From contig NZ_BOMN01000086.1 in assembly GCF_016862215.1 (NCBI RefSeq), positions 62,001 to 126,000 of the forward strand: a stretch of DNA of 64,000 nucleotides, in the 5' to 3' direction. The notes beneath the pieces are model-generated. The model had not been told where the DNA came from. It searched no databases and saw nothing but the letters and a program-made list of their open reading frames with translations. The first letter of the stretch is position 1; each line of letters opens with the position of its first letter. A program made the translations under genes and the position numbers. The DNA comes from Winogradskya humida (GTDB lineage: Bacteria; Actinomycetota; Actinomycetes; Mycobacteriales; Micromonosporaceae). Shown here one piece after another: positions 15,644-23,400 of this stretch.

Positions 15644-17209
15644 GTGACGCTTGATTACCTGATCATCGGGGCCGGGCCGGCCGGACTTCAGCTGGCCGCC
15701 CTGCTCGAGGCCGACGGCAAGCGCGACTACCTGGTGCTGGAGGGTTCGGACGCGCCGGGCGCCTTCTTCGCCACCTATCCCCGACATCGGCAACTGATCT
15801 CCATCAACAAGCCGCACACGGGCACCGACGACCCGGAGCTGAACCTGCGGCTCGACTGGAACTCGCTGCTCAGCGACGATCCGGCGCTGCGGTTCACGTC
15901 CTACACCGAGCGCTACTTCCCGGACGCCGACGTGATGGTGCAGTACCTCGCGGACTTCGCGGCCAAGACCGGCGTCAAGGTCCGCTACAACACCCGCGTC
16001 ACAAACGTCGCCAAGCGGGACGGCGTCTTCGTGGTCACGGCGGGCGACGACAGCTGGCAGGCGCGCGCGGTGATCGTCGCCACCGGCGTCTCCAAGACCG
16101 TCGAGCCGGACATCCCGGGCTTCGAGCTGGCCGAGGGCTACGACGTGTTCTCCACCGACCCGCGCGACTATCTCGACCAGAAGGTCCTGATCCTCGGCAA
16201 GGGCAACTCGGCGTTCGAGACCGCGGACAGCCTGATGGAGACGACGACGCTGATCCACCTGGCCGGGCCGAGCTCGGTGCGGATGGCGTGGCGCACCCAC
16301 TACATCGGGCATCTGCGGGCGGTCAACAACAACTTCCTCGACACGTACCAGCTGAAGTCGGCCAATGCGATCCTCGACGGCAGCGTCAAGAGCATCGAGC
16401 GCGACGGCGACGGGCTGAAGGTCACGTTCAGCTTCTCCCGGGTCAACGAGGTGATCAAGGAGCTGCACTACGACCGGGTGCTGGCCTGCACCGGCTTCCG
16501 CTTCGACGCGTCGATCTTCGACGAGTCGTGCCGGCCCGAGCTGGTGATCAGGGACCGCTTCCCGGCACAGACCGAGGCGTGGGAGTCGATCAACGTGCCC
16601 GGCCTGTTCTTCGCCGGCACGCTCTCGCAGGAGCGTGACTTCAAGAAATCCACCAGCGGTTTCATCCACGGGTTCCGCTATGCGGTGCGTGCGCTCCACA
16701 AGATCCTCGAGCGACGGTACGCCCAGAGCGCCTGGCCCACGGAAAAGCTCGACGCCACCCCCGAGGCCCTGACCGACGCGATCATCGCCCGCGTCAACCG
16801 GACCTCGGCGCTGTGGCAGCAGTTCGCCGTCCTCGCCGACGTCGTGACCGTGGACGGATCCGGCGCGCGCTATCACGAGGAAGTCCCGGTGGACTACTTC
16901 GCGCAGACCGGGCTCTTCACCGCCGACCACGACTACGAGCACGCGTTCGTGGTGACGCTGGAGTACGGCCCCGACCACGACCAGGTGGACCCGTTCGACA
17001 TCACGGTGTCCCGGGTCGCGCAGGACGTGGTCGGGCAGGCGCACGATGCGGCGTACCTGCATCCGGTGGTCCGCTATCACCGCGAGGGTTCGGTGGTCGC
17101 CACGCACCACCTCGCCGAGAACCTGGAGAACCAGTGGGACCGCCCCGCGGTGCACGTCGAACCGCTGGCAGCCTTCCTGGCCAGGTGCCTCGCCGGCGCC
17201 GAGGGCTGA
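15644..17209 (+). CDS. Flavin-containing monooxygenase-like FAD/NAD(P)H oxidoreductase, copy 2
   Basis: This is a close paralogue of the product at 12504-14039 along its whole length: YLIIGAGPAGLQLAALLEAD, FATYPRHRQLISINKPHTG, VLILGKGNSAFETADSL, and the same unusual C-terminal module ending NLENQWDRPAVHVEPLAAF. Length is about 521 aa from GTG 15644, which has GGAACAGAG upstream; a TTG at 15605 would overlap the lyase stop instead. Keeping two diverged copies on either side of the ammonia-lyase suggests two successive oxidations or a heteromeric enzyme. The substrate may be tyrosine- or coumarate-derived. Confidence 0.85.
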   Translation: MTLDYLIIGAGPAGLQLAALLEADGKRDYLVLEGSDAPGAFFATYPRHRQLISINKPHTGTDDPELNLRLDWNSLLSDDPALRFTSYTERYFPDADVMVQYLADFAAKTGVKVRYNTRVTNVAKRDGVFVVTAGDDSWQARAVIVATGVSKTVEPDIPGFELAEGYDVFSTDPRDYLDQKVLILGKGNSAFETADSLMETTTLIHLAGPSSVRMAWRTHYIGHLRAVNNNFLDTYQLKSANAILDGSVKSIERDGDGLKVTFSFSRVNEVIKELHYDRVLACTGFRFDASIFDESCRPELVIRDRFPAQTEAWESINVPGLFFAGTLSQERDFKKSTSGFIHGFRYAVRALHKILERRYAQSAWPTEKLDATPEALTDAIIARVNRTSALWQQFAVLADVVTVDGSGARYHEEVPVDYFAQTGLFTADHDYEHAFVVTLEYGPDHDQVDPFDITVSRVAQDVVGQAHDAAYLHPVVRYHREGSVVATHHLAENLENQWDRPAVHVEPLAAFLARCLAGAEG

Positions 17210-17210
17210 C

Positions 17211-18197
17211 ATGGATCCGGTGCACGAGGATTTCTTTGCGGGCGGTGCGGGGGACGAGCGGACGCTGCGCGCCAACGAGGCGGCGTACGAGCGGCGGCGC
17301 ATCGTCCCGCGGGTCCTTCGTGCCACCGGCGACCGGGACCTGCGGCTCACCCTGTTCGGCACCGAGCTGGCAACGCCGATTCTGGTCGCGCCGACGGCCT
17401 TCCACAAGCTCGCGCACCCGGACGGCGAAGCAGCCACCGCCCGGGGCGCGGCCGGGGCGGGGACGGTGATGGTCGTCAGCATGGCCGCCACGCAGCCGAT
17501 CGAGGAGATCGCCGCGGCGGGCGGACCGCTCTGGTTCCAGCTGTACCCGCAGCCCGACCTGGCCTTCACCGCTGCGGTCATCAAGCGGGCCGAGGCGGCG
17601 GGCTGCCGGGCGCTGGTGGTGACGGTCGACTCGCCGGTCTTCGGCCGCCGCGAACGGGACCTGCGCAACGGCTTCCTCGACCTGCCCGCCGGGCTGGCCT
17701 GCGAGAACCTGCGTGACGCCGAGGGCCGGGTCCGGTCGATCGAGATGGACGCGACCCTCGGCTGGGACCGGATCGCCTGGCTGCGCGGGGTCACCGGGCT
17801 GCCGCTCCTGCTCAAGGGCATCCTGCACCCGGCCGACGCGCGGCTCGCGGTCGAGCACGGCGTCGACGGCCTGATCGTCTCCAACCACGGCGGCCGGCAG
17901 CTCGACGGCGCGGTGGCCACTGTGGACGCCCTGCCCGCTGTTGTCGACGCGGTCGGCGGCCGGGTCCCGGTGCTGGTCGACGGGGGTATCCGGCGGGGTG
18001 GCGATGTGCTGGTCGCGCTTGCTCTCGGCGCTGACGCCGTACTCATCGGGCGGCCGGTGGTGTGGGGGCTGGCGGCGGGCGGCGCTCCGGGCGTACTGAA
18101 AAAACTGCGGGACCTGACCGGCGAGCTGGACCACGCGATGGCACTGGCCGGGGCGAAACGCCTGGCCGACCTGACGCCGGACCTGGTGGCGGTATGA
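17211..18197 (+). CDS. FMN-dependent alpha-hydroxyacid oxidase/dehydrogenase
   Basis: The 328-aa product has the (beta/alpha)8 FMN-enzyme motifs: PILVAPTAFHKLAHPDGE, PLWFQLYPQ with the active-site tyrosine, VVTVDSPVFGRRERDLRNGF, LLLKGILHP with the flavin lysine, SNHGGRQLDG with catalytic His and Arg, and VDGGIRRGGDVLVALALGA for phosphate binding. The family includes glycolate, lactate and 4-hydroxymandelate oxidases; an aromatic alpha-hydroxyacid would fit these neighbours. ATG 17211 lies 1 bp after the monooxygenase stop, and the gene's own stop overlaps the P450 start by ATGA. Confidence 0.9.
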   Translation: MDPVHEDFFAGGAGDERTLRANEAAYERRRIVPRVLRATGDRDLRLTLFGTELATPILVAPTAFHKLAHPDGEAATARGAAGAGTVMVVSMAATQPIEEIAAAGGPLWFQLYPQPDLAFTAAVIKRAEAAGCRALVVTVDSPVFGRRERDLRNGFLDLPAGLACENLRDAEGRVRSIEMDATLGWDRIAWLRGVTGLPLLLKGILHPADARLAVEHGVDGLIVSNHGGRQLDGAVATVDALPAVVDAVGGRVPVLVDGGIRRGGDVLVALALGADAVLIGRPVVWGLAAGGAPGVLKKLRDLTGELDHAMALAGAKRLADLTPDLVAV

Positions 18198-19465
18198 GCC
18201 CCGTGATCCGGCTGCGCGAATGGATCTTCGAGAAGGTCAACGGGCACGAGGGGATTCCGGTGCCGGGGCCGCTGGTCGGCGTCGAGCATTTCGAGCGGGT
18301 CTACTCGGACCCTGCCGCAGACGGACGCAGCCGTGGCGCGGGCCTCTCCGACCTGTTCTGGTACTGGCTGGCGCCCGGCCCGCAGATGCACCAGGAGCAT
18401 CTGGAACCCGGCGAGCGGTACAAGACGGTGGCCCGCACGACCCGGCAGGTCCTCGCGATCCCGCACGAACGCTCGGACGAGCTCGCCACCGCGGCGGCCC
18501 GGCGGATCCTGTCGGCGCTCCCGTCCGACCGGATCAGCCTGGTACGCCTGCGCGACCTGATGATGCCGATCTGGGCCGAGGTCTACTACGAACTGGTCTT
18601 CCAGGAACCGTGCCCGCGTGCGGTGCGCGACCTGATCGTGGCGAACGCCTCCGACGTCGTGACCGCGTTGAAGGGCCTCAGCCTGCGCCACATGTCCCGC
18701 CGCGACAAACTCACGCAGTACCTGCTCGGCCGGCTTTCCGACGGCACCTGCCCGGTGACCTTGCCGTCGTCGTTCACCGACCTGGAGACGGCGTGGTACC
18801 TGCAGGGCGCGTTCTTCAACACGGCCGTGGTGCAGATGTCCGAGGCGATGGCCCACGTGTTGCTGTGCGCTCCCACCGCTTTCCCTGCCGACTCCTTTCC
18901 CATGGACGACGACTCCCTCGACAGGCTGATCGACGAGACGTTGCGGGTGCATCCGCTGTTCGGGATTGCCCACCGGATCACGTCCGCGCCGATCGTGGTC
19001 GACGAGCACGTCACGCTTCCCACCGGATCCGTGCTGCTCTTCAACTACCTCGCCTACCAGCGCTCCGGGCCCGCAGCGGACGACGGCTTCGACCCCGGCC
19101 GGTGGCTGACACTCAAGCGTAAGGACGCGCACTTCATCCCGTTCGGCGTGACGGCCAACCGGGCGTGCCCGGCACGCGGCTCGGCCCCGGTGATGATGCG
19201 GGCCGTCACCCGGGAGGTGCTGCGGCACTTCGCCCTCGCGTCCTCGGTGGCGCACACCCGTTCCCTGCCCAACCGGGGCCCGGCCTTCCTGACCCCGCCC
19301 GGCGTTCCCGGCCCCCGACCGGCCCAGCTCGCCCGGTTGCGGCGCCGCGACCGCGTGGCCGACGCGGGCCGCTCGCTGAAACAGCTCGTGCTCGGTACCT
19401 GGATGGTTCTCGACGCCCGTCGCCAGCGCCTGTGCGCCACCTACTTCTCGGAGGTCCGGCAGTGA
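18194..19465 (+). CDS. Cytochrome P450-like protein with an atypical heme loop
   Basis: In this 423-aa product the K-helix ExxR motif is present in DETLRVHPLFG, followed by a strand region (APIVVDEHVTLPTGSVLLFNY) and PGRWLT as expected for a P450. The heme loop reads FIPFGVTANRACPARG. Compared with the usual F-x-x-G-x-R/H-x-C-x-G, there is one extra residue between Phe and the presumed ligand Cys, alanine stands in for the Gly four before it and for the Gly two after it, while Arg two before it is kept. The I-helix oxygen motif is also not obvious (NTAVVQMSEAMAHVLL). It may do non-monooxygenase chemistry. It overlaps both neighbouring genes. Confidence 0.7.
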   Translation: MSPVIRLREWIFEKVNGHEGIPVPGPLVGVEHFERVYSDPAADGRSRGAGLSDLFWYWLAPGPQMHQEHLEPGERYKTVARTTRQVLAIPHERSDELATAAARRILSALPSDRISLVRLRDLMMPIWAEVYYELVFQEPCPRAVRDLIVANASDVVTALKGLSLRHMSRRDKLTQYLLGRLSDGTCPVTLPSSFTDLETAWYLQGAFFNTAVVQMSEAMAHVLLCAPTAFPADSFPMDDDSLDRLIDETLRVHPLFGIAHRITSAPIVVDEHVTLPTGSVLLFNYLAYQRSGPAADDGFDPGRWLTLKRKDAHFIPFGVTANRACPARGSAPVMMRAVTREVLRHFALASSVAHTRSLPNRGPAFLTPPGVPGPRPAQLARLRRRDRVADAGRSLKQLVLGTWMVLDARRQRLCATYFSEVRQ

Positions 19466-20724
19466 AACCGACTGAGCTGGCCCCGCGGTTCTTCATCGCG
19501 GTCGCCGTCATCCTGCTGTTCTGCAAGCTGGTCTCCTGGCTGCTGGCCAAGGTCGGCCAGCCCGCGGTGGTGAGCGAGATGCTCGCCGGCGTCCTGCTCG
19601 GCCCGTCGCTGCTCGGCCTGCTCTTCCCCGGCGCCCAGGCCGCGCTCTTCCCACCCGCACTGCTACCGATCCTCTACGTGGTCGGCCAGGTGGGACTCGT
19701 CCTCTTCATGTTCCAGGCCGGGTACGCCTTCAAGTCGCACCGCACCACCAACCTGGCCGGCACCGCGGGTGTGGTCTCGCTGGCCGGGGTCACCGCGCCC
19801 CTCGTGCTCGGCGTCCTGCTGGTGCTGGTCACCTCCGGCGCCGTCCCGATCCAGGCCGACGGCGTCCCGGTCGGCATCTCGGCGGCCTTCGTCGGGGTGG
19901 CGCTGGCGATCACCGCGTTCCCGATGCTCGCCCGGATCATCACCGAGCGCGGGCAGGCCGGCACCCGGCACGGCTCACTCGCGCTGGCCAGCGGCGCCAT
20001 CGACGACCTGGTCGCCTGGATCCTGCTCGCCGTCGTGCTGGCGTTCGCGTCCGGCAAGGCGGGCCCGGCGTTCGTCACGGCCGGTGGCGCCATCCTCTTC
20101 GGGCTCGTGTTGTGGCTGGGCGGCGGCCGGATCACCGCCCGGTTGATGGCCGTCGCCGATGAGCGGGTACGGCTGCTGGCCACGGTGACGCTGCTGTTCC
20201 TGGTCGCCTGGTACACCGACGAGATCGGCCTCTACGCGGTGTTCGGCGCGTTCGCCGTCGGGGTGGTCATGCCGCCCTCGGAACGCACCGACAGGGTGGT
20301 CGACACGCTGACCCCGATCGCCTCGACCGTGTTCCTGCCGCTGTTCTTCACCTATTCGGGGCTGCGTACCGAGTTCGGGCTGCTGGGCAACACGTCGGTG
20401 CTGCTCTTCGCGGCGGCCTGCGTGGCGCTGGCGATCGCCGGGAAGTTCGGTGCCTGCTGGGCGGCGGCCCGGCTGCGGGGCGAGCCCAACGGGGTGGCGT
20501 TGCGCGTCGGAGCCCTGATGAACGCCCGCGGGCTGATGCAACTGATCGCGCTCAACGTCGGGCTCGAGGCGGGGATCGTGAACTCGTCGCTCTTCACCGT
20601 GCTGGTCCTGGTCGCCCTGATCACCACGCTGATGACCACGCCGCTGCTCTCCTGGATCGAGCGGCCTTCCGCAACTTCTGTTGAAGAGACAAGTTTCACT
20701 GGTCACGCCACCCAGTCCATATGA
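19462..20724 (+). CDS. Cation/proton antiporter, CPA2 (KefB/NapA-like) family
   Basis: The 420-aa polytopic membrane protein, about 12-13 helices, has the CPA2 signature: VVSEMLAGVLLGPSLLG near the N-terminus, the ASGAIDDLVAWILLA helix with paired aspartates for ion binding, and LMNARGLMQLIALNVG near the end. GTG 19462 overlaps the P450 stop (GTGA) and has GGAGG upstream. Similar antiporters sit at the ends of several actinomycete metabolite operons, where they may provide self-protection or export. That role is inferred here. Confidence 0.85.
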   Translation: MKPTELAPRFFIAVAVILLFCKLVSWLLAKVGQPAVVSEMLAGVLLGPSLLGLLFPGAQAALFPPALLPILYVVGQVGLVLFMFQAGYAFKSHRTTNLAGTAGVVSLAGVTAPLVLGVLLVLVTSGAVPIQADGVPVGISAAFVGVALAITAFPMLARIITERGQAGTRHGSLALASGAIDDLVAWILLAVVLAFASGKAGPAFVTAGGAILFGLVLWLGGGRITARLMAVADERVRLLATVTLLFLVAWYTDEIGLYAVFGAFAVGVVMPPSERTDRVVDTLTPIASTVFLPLFFTYSGLRTEFGLLGNTSVLLFAAACVALAIAGKFGACWAAARLRGEPNGVALRVGALMNARGLMQLIALNVGLEAGIVNSSLFTVLVLVALITTLMTTPLLSWIERPSATSVEETSFTGHATQSI

Positions 20725-20736
20725 GATCGTCGATAT

Positions 20737-21393
20737 ATGCACCGGTTGCTCTTGGTCGAGGACGACCACGACCTGCGCGGCATGGTGTCCGAGACGCTGG
20801 TCGACGAGGGTTACCTCGTCGACCAGGCCCCGGACGGCCAGCGCGGTCTGCACCTCGGTCTGACCAGGACGTATGACGTCATGGTCATCGATCGCCGCCT
20901 GCCCGCGCTCGACGGGCTCGACCTCGTCACCCGGCTGAGATCGAAGGCGGTCGCGGCCCGTGCGCTGATGCTGACCGCGCTCGGCACGGTCGACGACCGG
21001 ATCGCCGGGCTCGACGCGGGCGCCGACGACTACCTGGTGAAACCGTTCGACCTCGACGAGTTGAGCGCGCGGATCCGGGCGCTGTGCCGGCGTACGACCG
21101 ACTCGACCGATGCCCTGCGGGTCGGTGCCGGGCTGCTCGACCTCGCGTTGCGCGACGCCGTGCTGCCCGACGGCACCCGGGTCGCGTTGTCCGCACGCGA
21201 GTTCGAGCTGCTGCGGGTCGTCGCGGCCCGGCCCAGCGCGGTGCATTCCCGCGCCGAGCTGCGCAGCCGGGTCTTCGACGAGGCCGCCGCCGCGTCGATC
21301 GTCGACACCTACGTCTACTACCTGCGCCGCAAGCTCGGCCGGTCGGTGATCCAGACCGTGCACGGGCTCGGCTACCGGCTGGGGTCCCTGTGA
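20737..21393 (+). CDS. OmpR/PhoB-family response regulator
   Basis: The 218-aa product has a receiver domain (LLLVEDDHDLR acid pocket, phosphoacceptor Asp in VMVIDRRLPALDG, Thr in MLTALGT, Lys in DYLVKPFD) and a C-terminal winged helix (LSAREFELLRVVAARPSAV ... YVYYLRRKLG ... TVHGLGYRL). It follows the antiporter by only 12 bp and overlaps the sensor kinase start by 4 bp, so the regulatory pair may be co-transcribed with the metabolite operon it could control. Confidence 0.92.
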   Translation: MHRLLLVEDDHDLRGMVSETLVDEGYLVDQAPDGQRGLHLGLTRTYDVMVIDRRLPALDGLDLVTRLRSKAVAARALMLTALGTVDDRIAGLDAGADDYLVKPFDLDELSARIRALCRRTTDSTDALRVGAGLLDLALRDAVLPDGTRVALSAREFELLRVVAARPSAVHSRAELRSRVFDEAAAASIVDTYVYYLRRKLGRSVIQTVHGLGYRLGSL

Positions 21394-22649
21394 GCTTCGA
21401 GGATCAGATCGTCCGGCGGACCCGGCTGCGGATCGGGCTGCTCGTCGGTCTCGCGATCAGCGCGCTGCTGGCCCTCGCCGGCACGATCGCCTACACGGCG
21501 CTGCTGCACAGCCAGGAAAATCAGATCGAACGCGAGCTGAGTTATGGCGCGACCAACGGGACCACCGCCGGGCCGCCGGGCTGCAGCTGGATTTTTCTGT
21601 ACGACGGGAGCGCACTCGACACCGGTGACCGCCCCCCACCGCCCGGCTTCCCCCTGACCAGCGAGATCGACACCGTGGCCGCCGATCGCACGGCGACCAC
21701 GACCGAGGTGAACCGCAACGGGACCACCTACTACGTCCGCACCCAGCCCCGCGGTGCGAGCGTGGTCCAGGCGGTGTTCGACGCGCGTTTCCAGATCTCC
21801 GACCGGCGTCACCTGCTGATGGCGTTCCTCCTCGCCGCCGCGGCCGGGCTCGCGGCAGCCGTGCTCACCGGCATCCTGGTAGGCAGTCGCGCGGTTGCGC
21901 CCCTCGCGGAGGCGCTCGGCCGCCAGCGCCGGTTCGTCGCGGACGCCAGCCACGAGCTGCGTACGCCGATCGCCCAGGTGCACACCCGCGCGCAGGTTCT
22001 GGCCCGCAGAGCGCGGACCAGCGGGACCGACGCCGACCGCCGCGACCTCGACCGGCTGATCGGCACCACCCGCCGTCTCGGTGAGATCGTCGACGAACTC
22101 CTGCTCTCGGCCCGGCTCGCGGCGGCCCCCGGCGACCTGCCCCCGAGCGCCCCGGTCGACCTGGTCCGTGTCGCGAGGCAGGCAGTCGCCGCGGCAGTCG
22201 GACCCGACCGCGAAATGCTGCTGGACGCCCCCGGCACCGAGCTGTGCGTGGCGGGTATCGAATCGGCGCTGCGCAGGGTCGCCGACGAACTGCTGGCCAA
22301 CTCGCTGACCCACACCCCGCCGGGCGGCCGCATCACCATGACCGTCCGGGCCGCCGCCCGCAACCGCGTCGAACTCGTCGTCGACGACACCGGCCCCGGC
22401 TTCGACCCGGCCGACGCCGCCCGGCTGTTCGACCGCTTCCACCGCGGTGCCGGCGCGACCGACCGCCGGTTCGGTCTCGGCCTGGCCCTGCTCCGCGAAG
22501 TCGTCACGAGCCACGGCGGCACCATCACCGCGGAGAGCCGCCCCGGCGCGGGCGCGACCTTCACGGTCCGCCTGCCACTCGCCCCCGCCGCACCGCGCGA
22601 GGCGCGCCTCCCCTCCCCGGCTCGGTTGTTGCCCGCGCACGACGGGTGA
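21390..22649 (+). CDS. Sensor histidine kinase (HisKA type)
   Basis: In this 419-aa product two membrane helices (about residues 15-38 and 145-168) flank an extracytoplasmic domain of ~105 residues with the pair GPPGCSW. The kinase core follows: FVADASHELRTPIAQVHTR is the H-box, ELLANSLTHTPPGG the N-box, VDDTGPGFDP the G1 box and RFGLGLALLREVVTSHGG the G2 box. GTG 21390 overlaps the regulator stop. The signal is unknown. Confidence 0.92.
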   Translation: MSFEDQIVRRTRLRIGLLVGLAISALLALAGTIAYTALLHSQENQIERELSYGATNGTTAGPPGCSWIFLYDGSALDTGDRPPPPGFPLTSEIDTVAADRTATTTEVNRNGTTYYVRTQPRGASVVQAVFDARFQISDRRHLLMAFLLAAAAGLAAAVLTGILVGSRAVAPLAEALGRQRRFVADASHELRTPIAQVHTRAQVLARRARTSGTDADRRDLDRLIGTTRRLGEIVDELLLSARLAAAPGDLPPSAPVDLVRVARQAVAAAVGPDREMLLDAPGTELCVAGIESALRRVADELLANSLTHTPPGGRITMTVRAAARNRVELVVDDTGPGFDPADAARLFDRFHRGAGATDRRFGLGLALLREVVTSHGGTITAESRPGAGATFTVRLPLAPAAPREARLPSPARLLPAHDG

Positions 22650-22656
22650 AGAGCTT

Positions 22657-22685
22657 CCGGACCCGGCTTCGACCGCCGGGTCCGG
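22657..22685. terminator. Bidirectional terminator between kinase and 2OG-oxygenase genes
   Basis: CCGGACCCGG and CCGGGTCCGG form a perfect 10-bp stem with a 9-nt loop. It sits between two converging stops (22649 and 22703). There is no T run, as is common for high-GC actinobacterial terminators. Confidence 0.7.
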
Positions 22686-22702
22686 TCGCGTCTTCCGGGC
22701 GG

Positions 22703-23347
22703 CTATCGGCCCGCGATGTCGTACCCCAGGTTCCAGGAGATGGAGATGCGGGTGCCGTCCTCGTCGAACTCGGGCACCGCGTGCTTGACCCAGCCCGGGA
22801 AGAGCACCAGCTCACCGGGGCTGCTGCGGAGCCGTACCCGGCTGCCCTCGCCGGCGATGGAGATGCCGGGATCGAAGTAGTCGATGTTGGCGCGGGGGTC
22901 GAGCAGGTCCAGCTCACAGGTCGTGGGCGCGGTCACGTAGTAGATCGCGGTCAGCGCGGTGTTGGGATGAAAGTGCGACTCGTGCTGGTCGCCCTTGCGG
23001 TAGACGCTGGCCCAGGCGCTGCCGACCACGACGGTGAAGTCGGGCAGCTCGGTGCCGGACTGCTTGCGGCCCACCGTGCGGACGAACTGGCCCGCCATCT
23101 GCAGCGTCCAGTCGGTGAGCGCCGTGACGGTCGGGTCGTCCCACTGCATGAGGTCGGACAGGGTCTCGGACTTGTAGGTGTAGGTGCTTCCCGCGGCTTG
23201 CGCCTTGGCCAGTACGAGCTCTGTGAGGATGCCGTTGATGGCTTCGGCGTACGGGCGGGGGATCCGGGCGACCGGGGTGGAGAAGGTCTGCGCGATCACG
23301 GCCGCCGGTGCCGACGACTGTGTGGTGTCCTGATCGGTGACCGTCAC
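22703..23347 (-). CDS. 2-oxoglutarate/Fe(II) oxygenase-like protein (TIGR02466-like)
   Basis: The 214-aa product has the double-stranded beta-helix pattern of the TIGR02466/2OG-FeII_Oxy_5 type: WASVYRKGDQHESHFHPNTALTAIYYV with the first metal ligands, CELDLLDPR, then PGELVLFPGWVKHAVPEF with the distal histidine and TRISISWNLGYD with the arginine that would bind 2-oxoglutarate. It likely hydroxylates a small molecule or peptide of the operon. GTG 23347 is preceded by AAGGAG within a 14-bp repeat ladder. It is the last gene of the minus-strand operon. Confidence 0.8.
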   Translation of the reverse strand: MTVTDQDTTQSSAPAAVIAQTFSTPVARIPRPYAEAINGILTELVLAKAQAAGSTYTYKSETLSDLMQWDDPTVTALTDWTLQMAGQFVRTVGRKQSGTELPDFTVVVGSAWASVYRKGDQHESHFHPNTALTAIYYVTAPTTCELDLLDPRANIDYFDPGISIAGEGSRVRLRSSPGELVLFPGWVKHAVPEFDEDGTRISISWNLGYDIAGR

Positions 23348-23400
23348 GATGTCTCCTTCACGTTGACTCCTTCACGATGTCTCCTTCACGAGGTCTCCTT
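23345..23400 (-). repeat. Four tandem 14-bp SD-start units forming three overlapping 5-codon mini-ORFs
   Basis: On the plus strand CACGATGTCTCCTT and variants occur four times exactly end to end. On the coding strand each unit contains GTG followed by AAGGAG. The MFS stop overlaps a GTG that opens VKETS-stop (23389-23372); its TGA overlaps the next, VKEST-stop (23375-23358); then VKETS-stop (23361-23344) overlaps the oxygenase GTG at 23347. All junctions are GTGA. The first unit lies in the 3' end of the MFS gene (KETS-stop), so the array probably grew from that sequence. Confidence 0.9.

Noticed and set aside
15611..19255. A 1,214-codon open frame on the minus strand
   Set aside because: It is antisense to the monooxygenase, hydroxyacid oxidase and P450 genes, all with clear family motifs. 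Long antisense frames arise from high third-position GC; its translation is low-complexity H/R/V/D-rich without domains.
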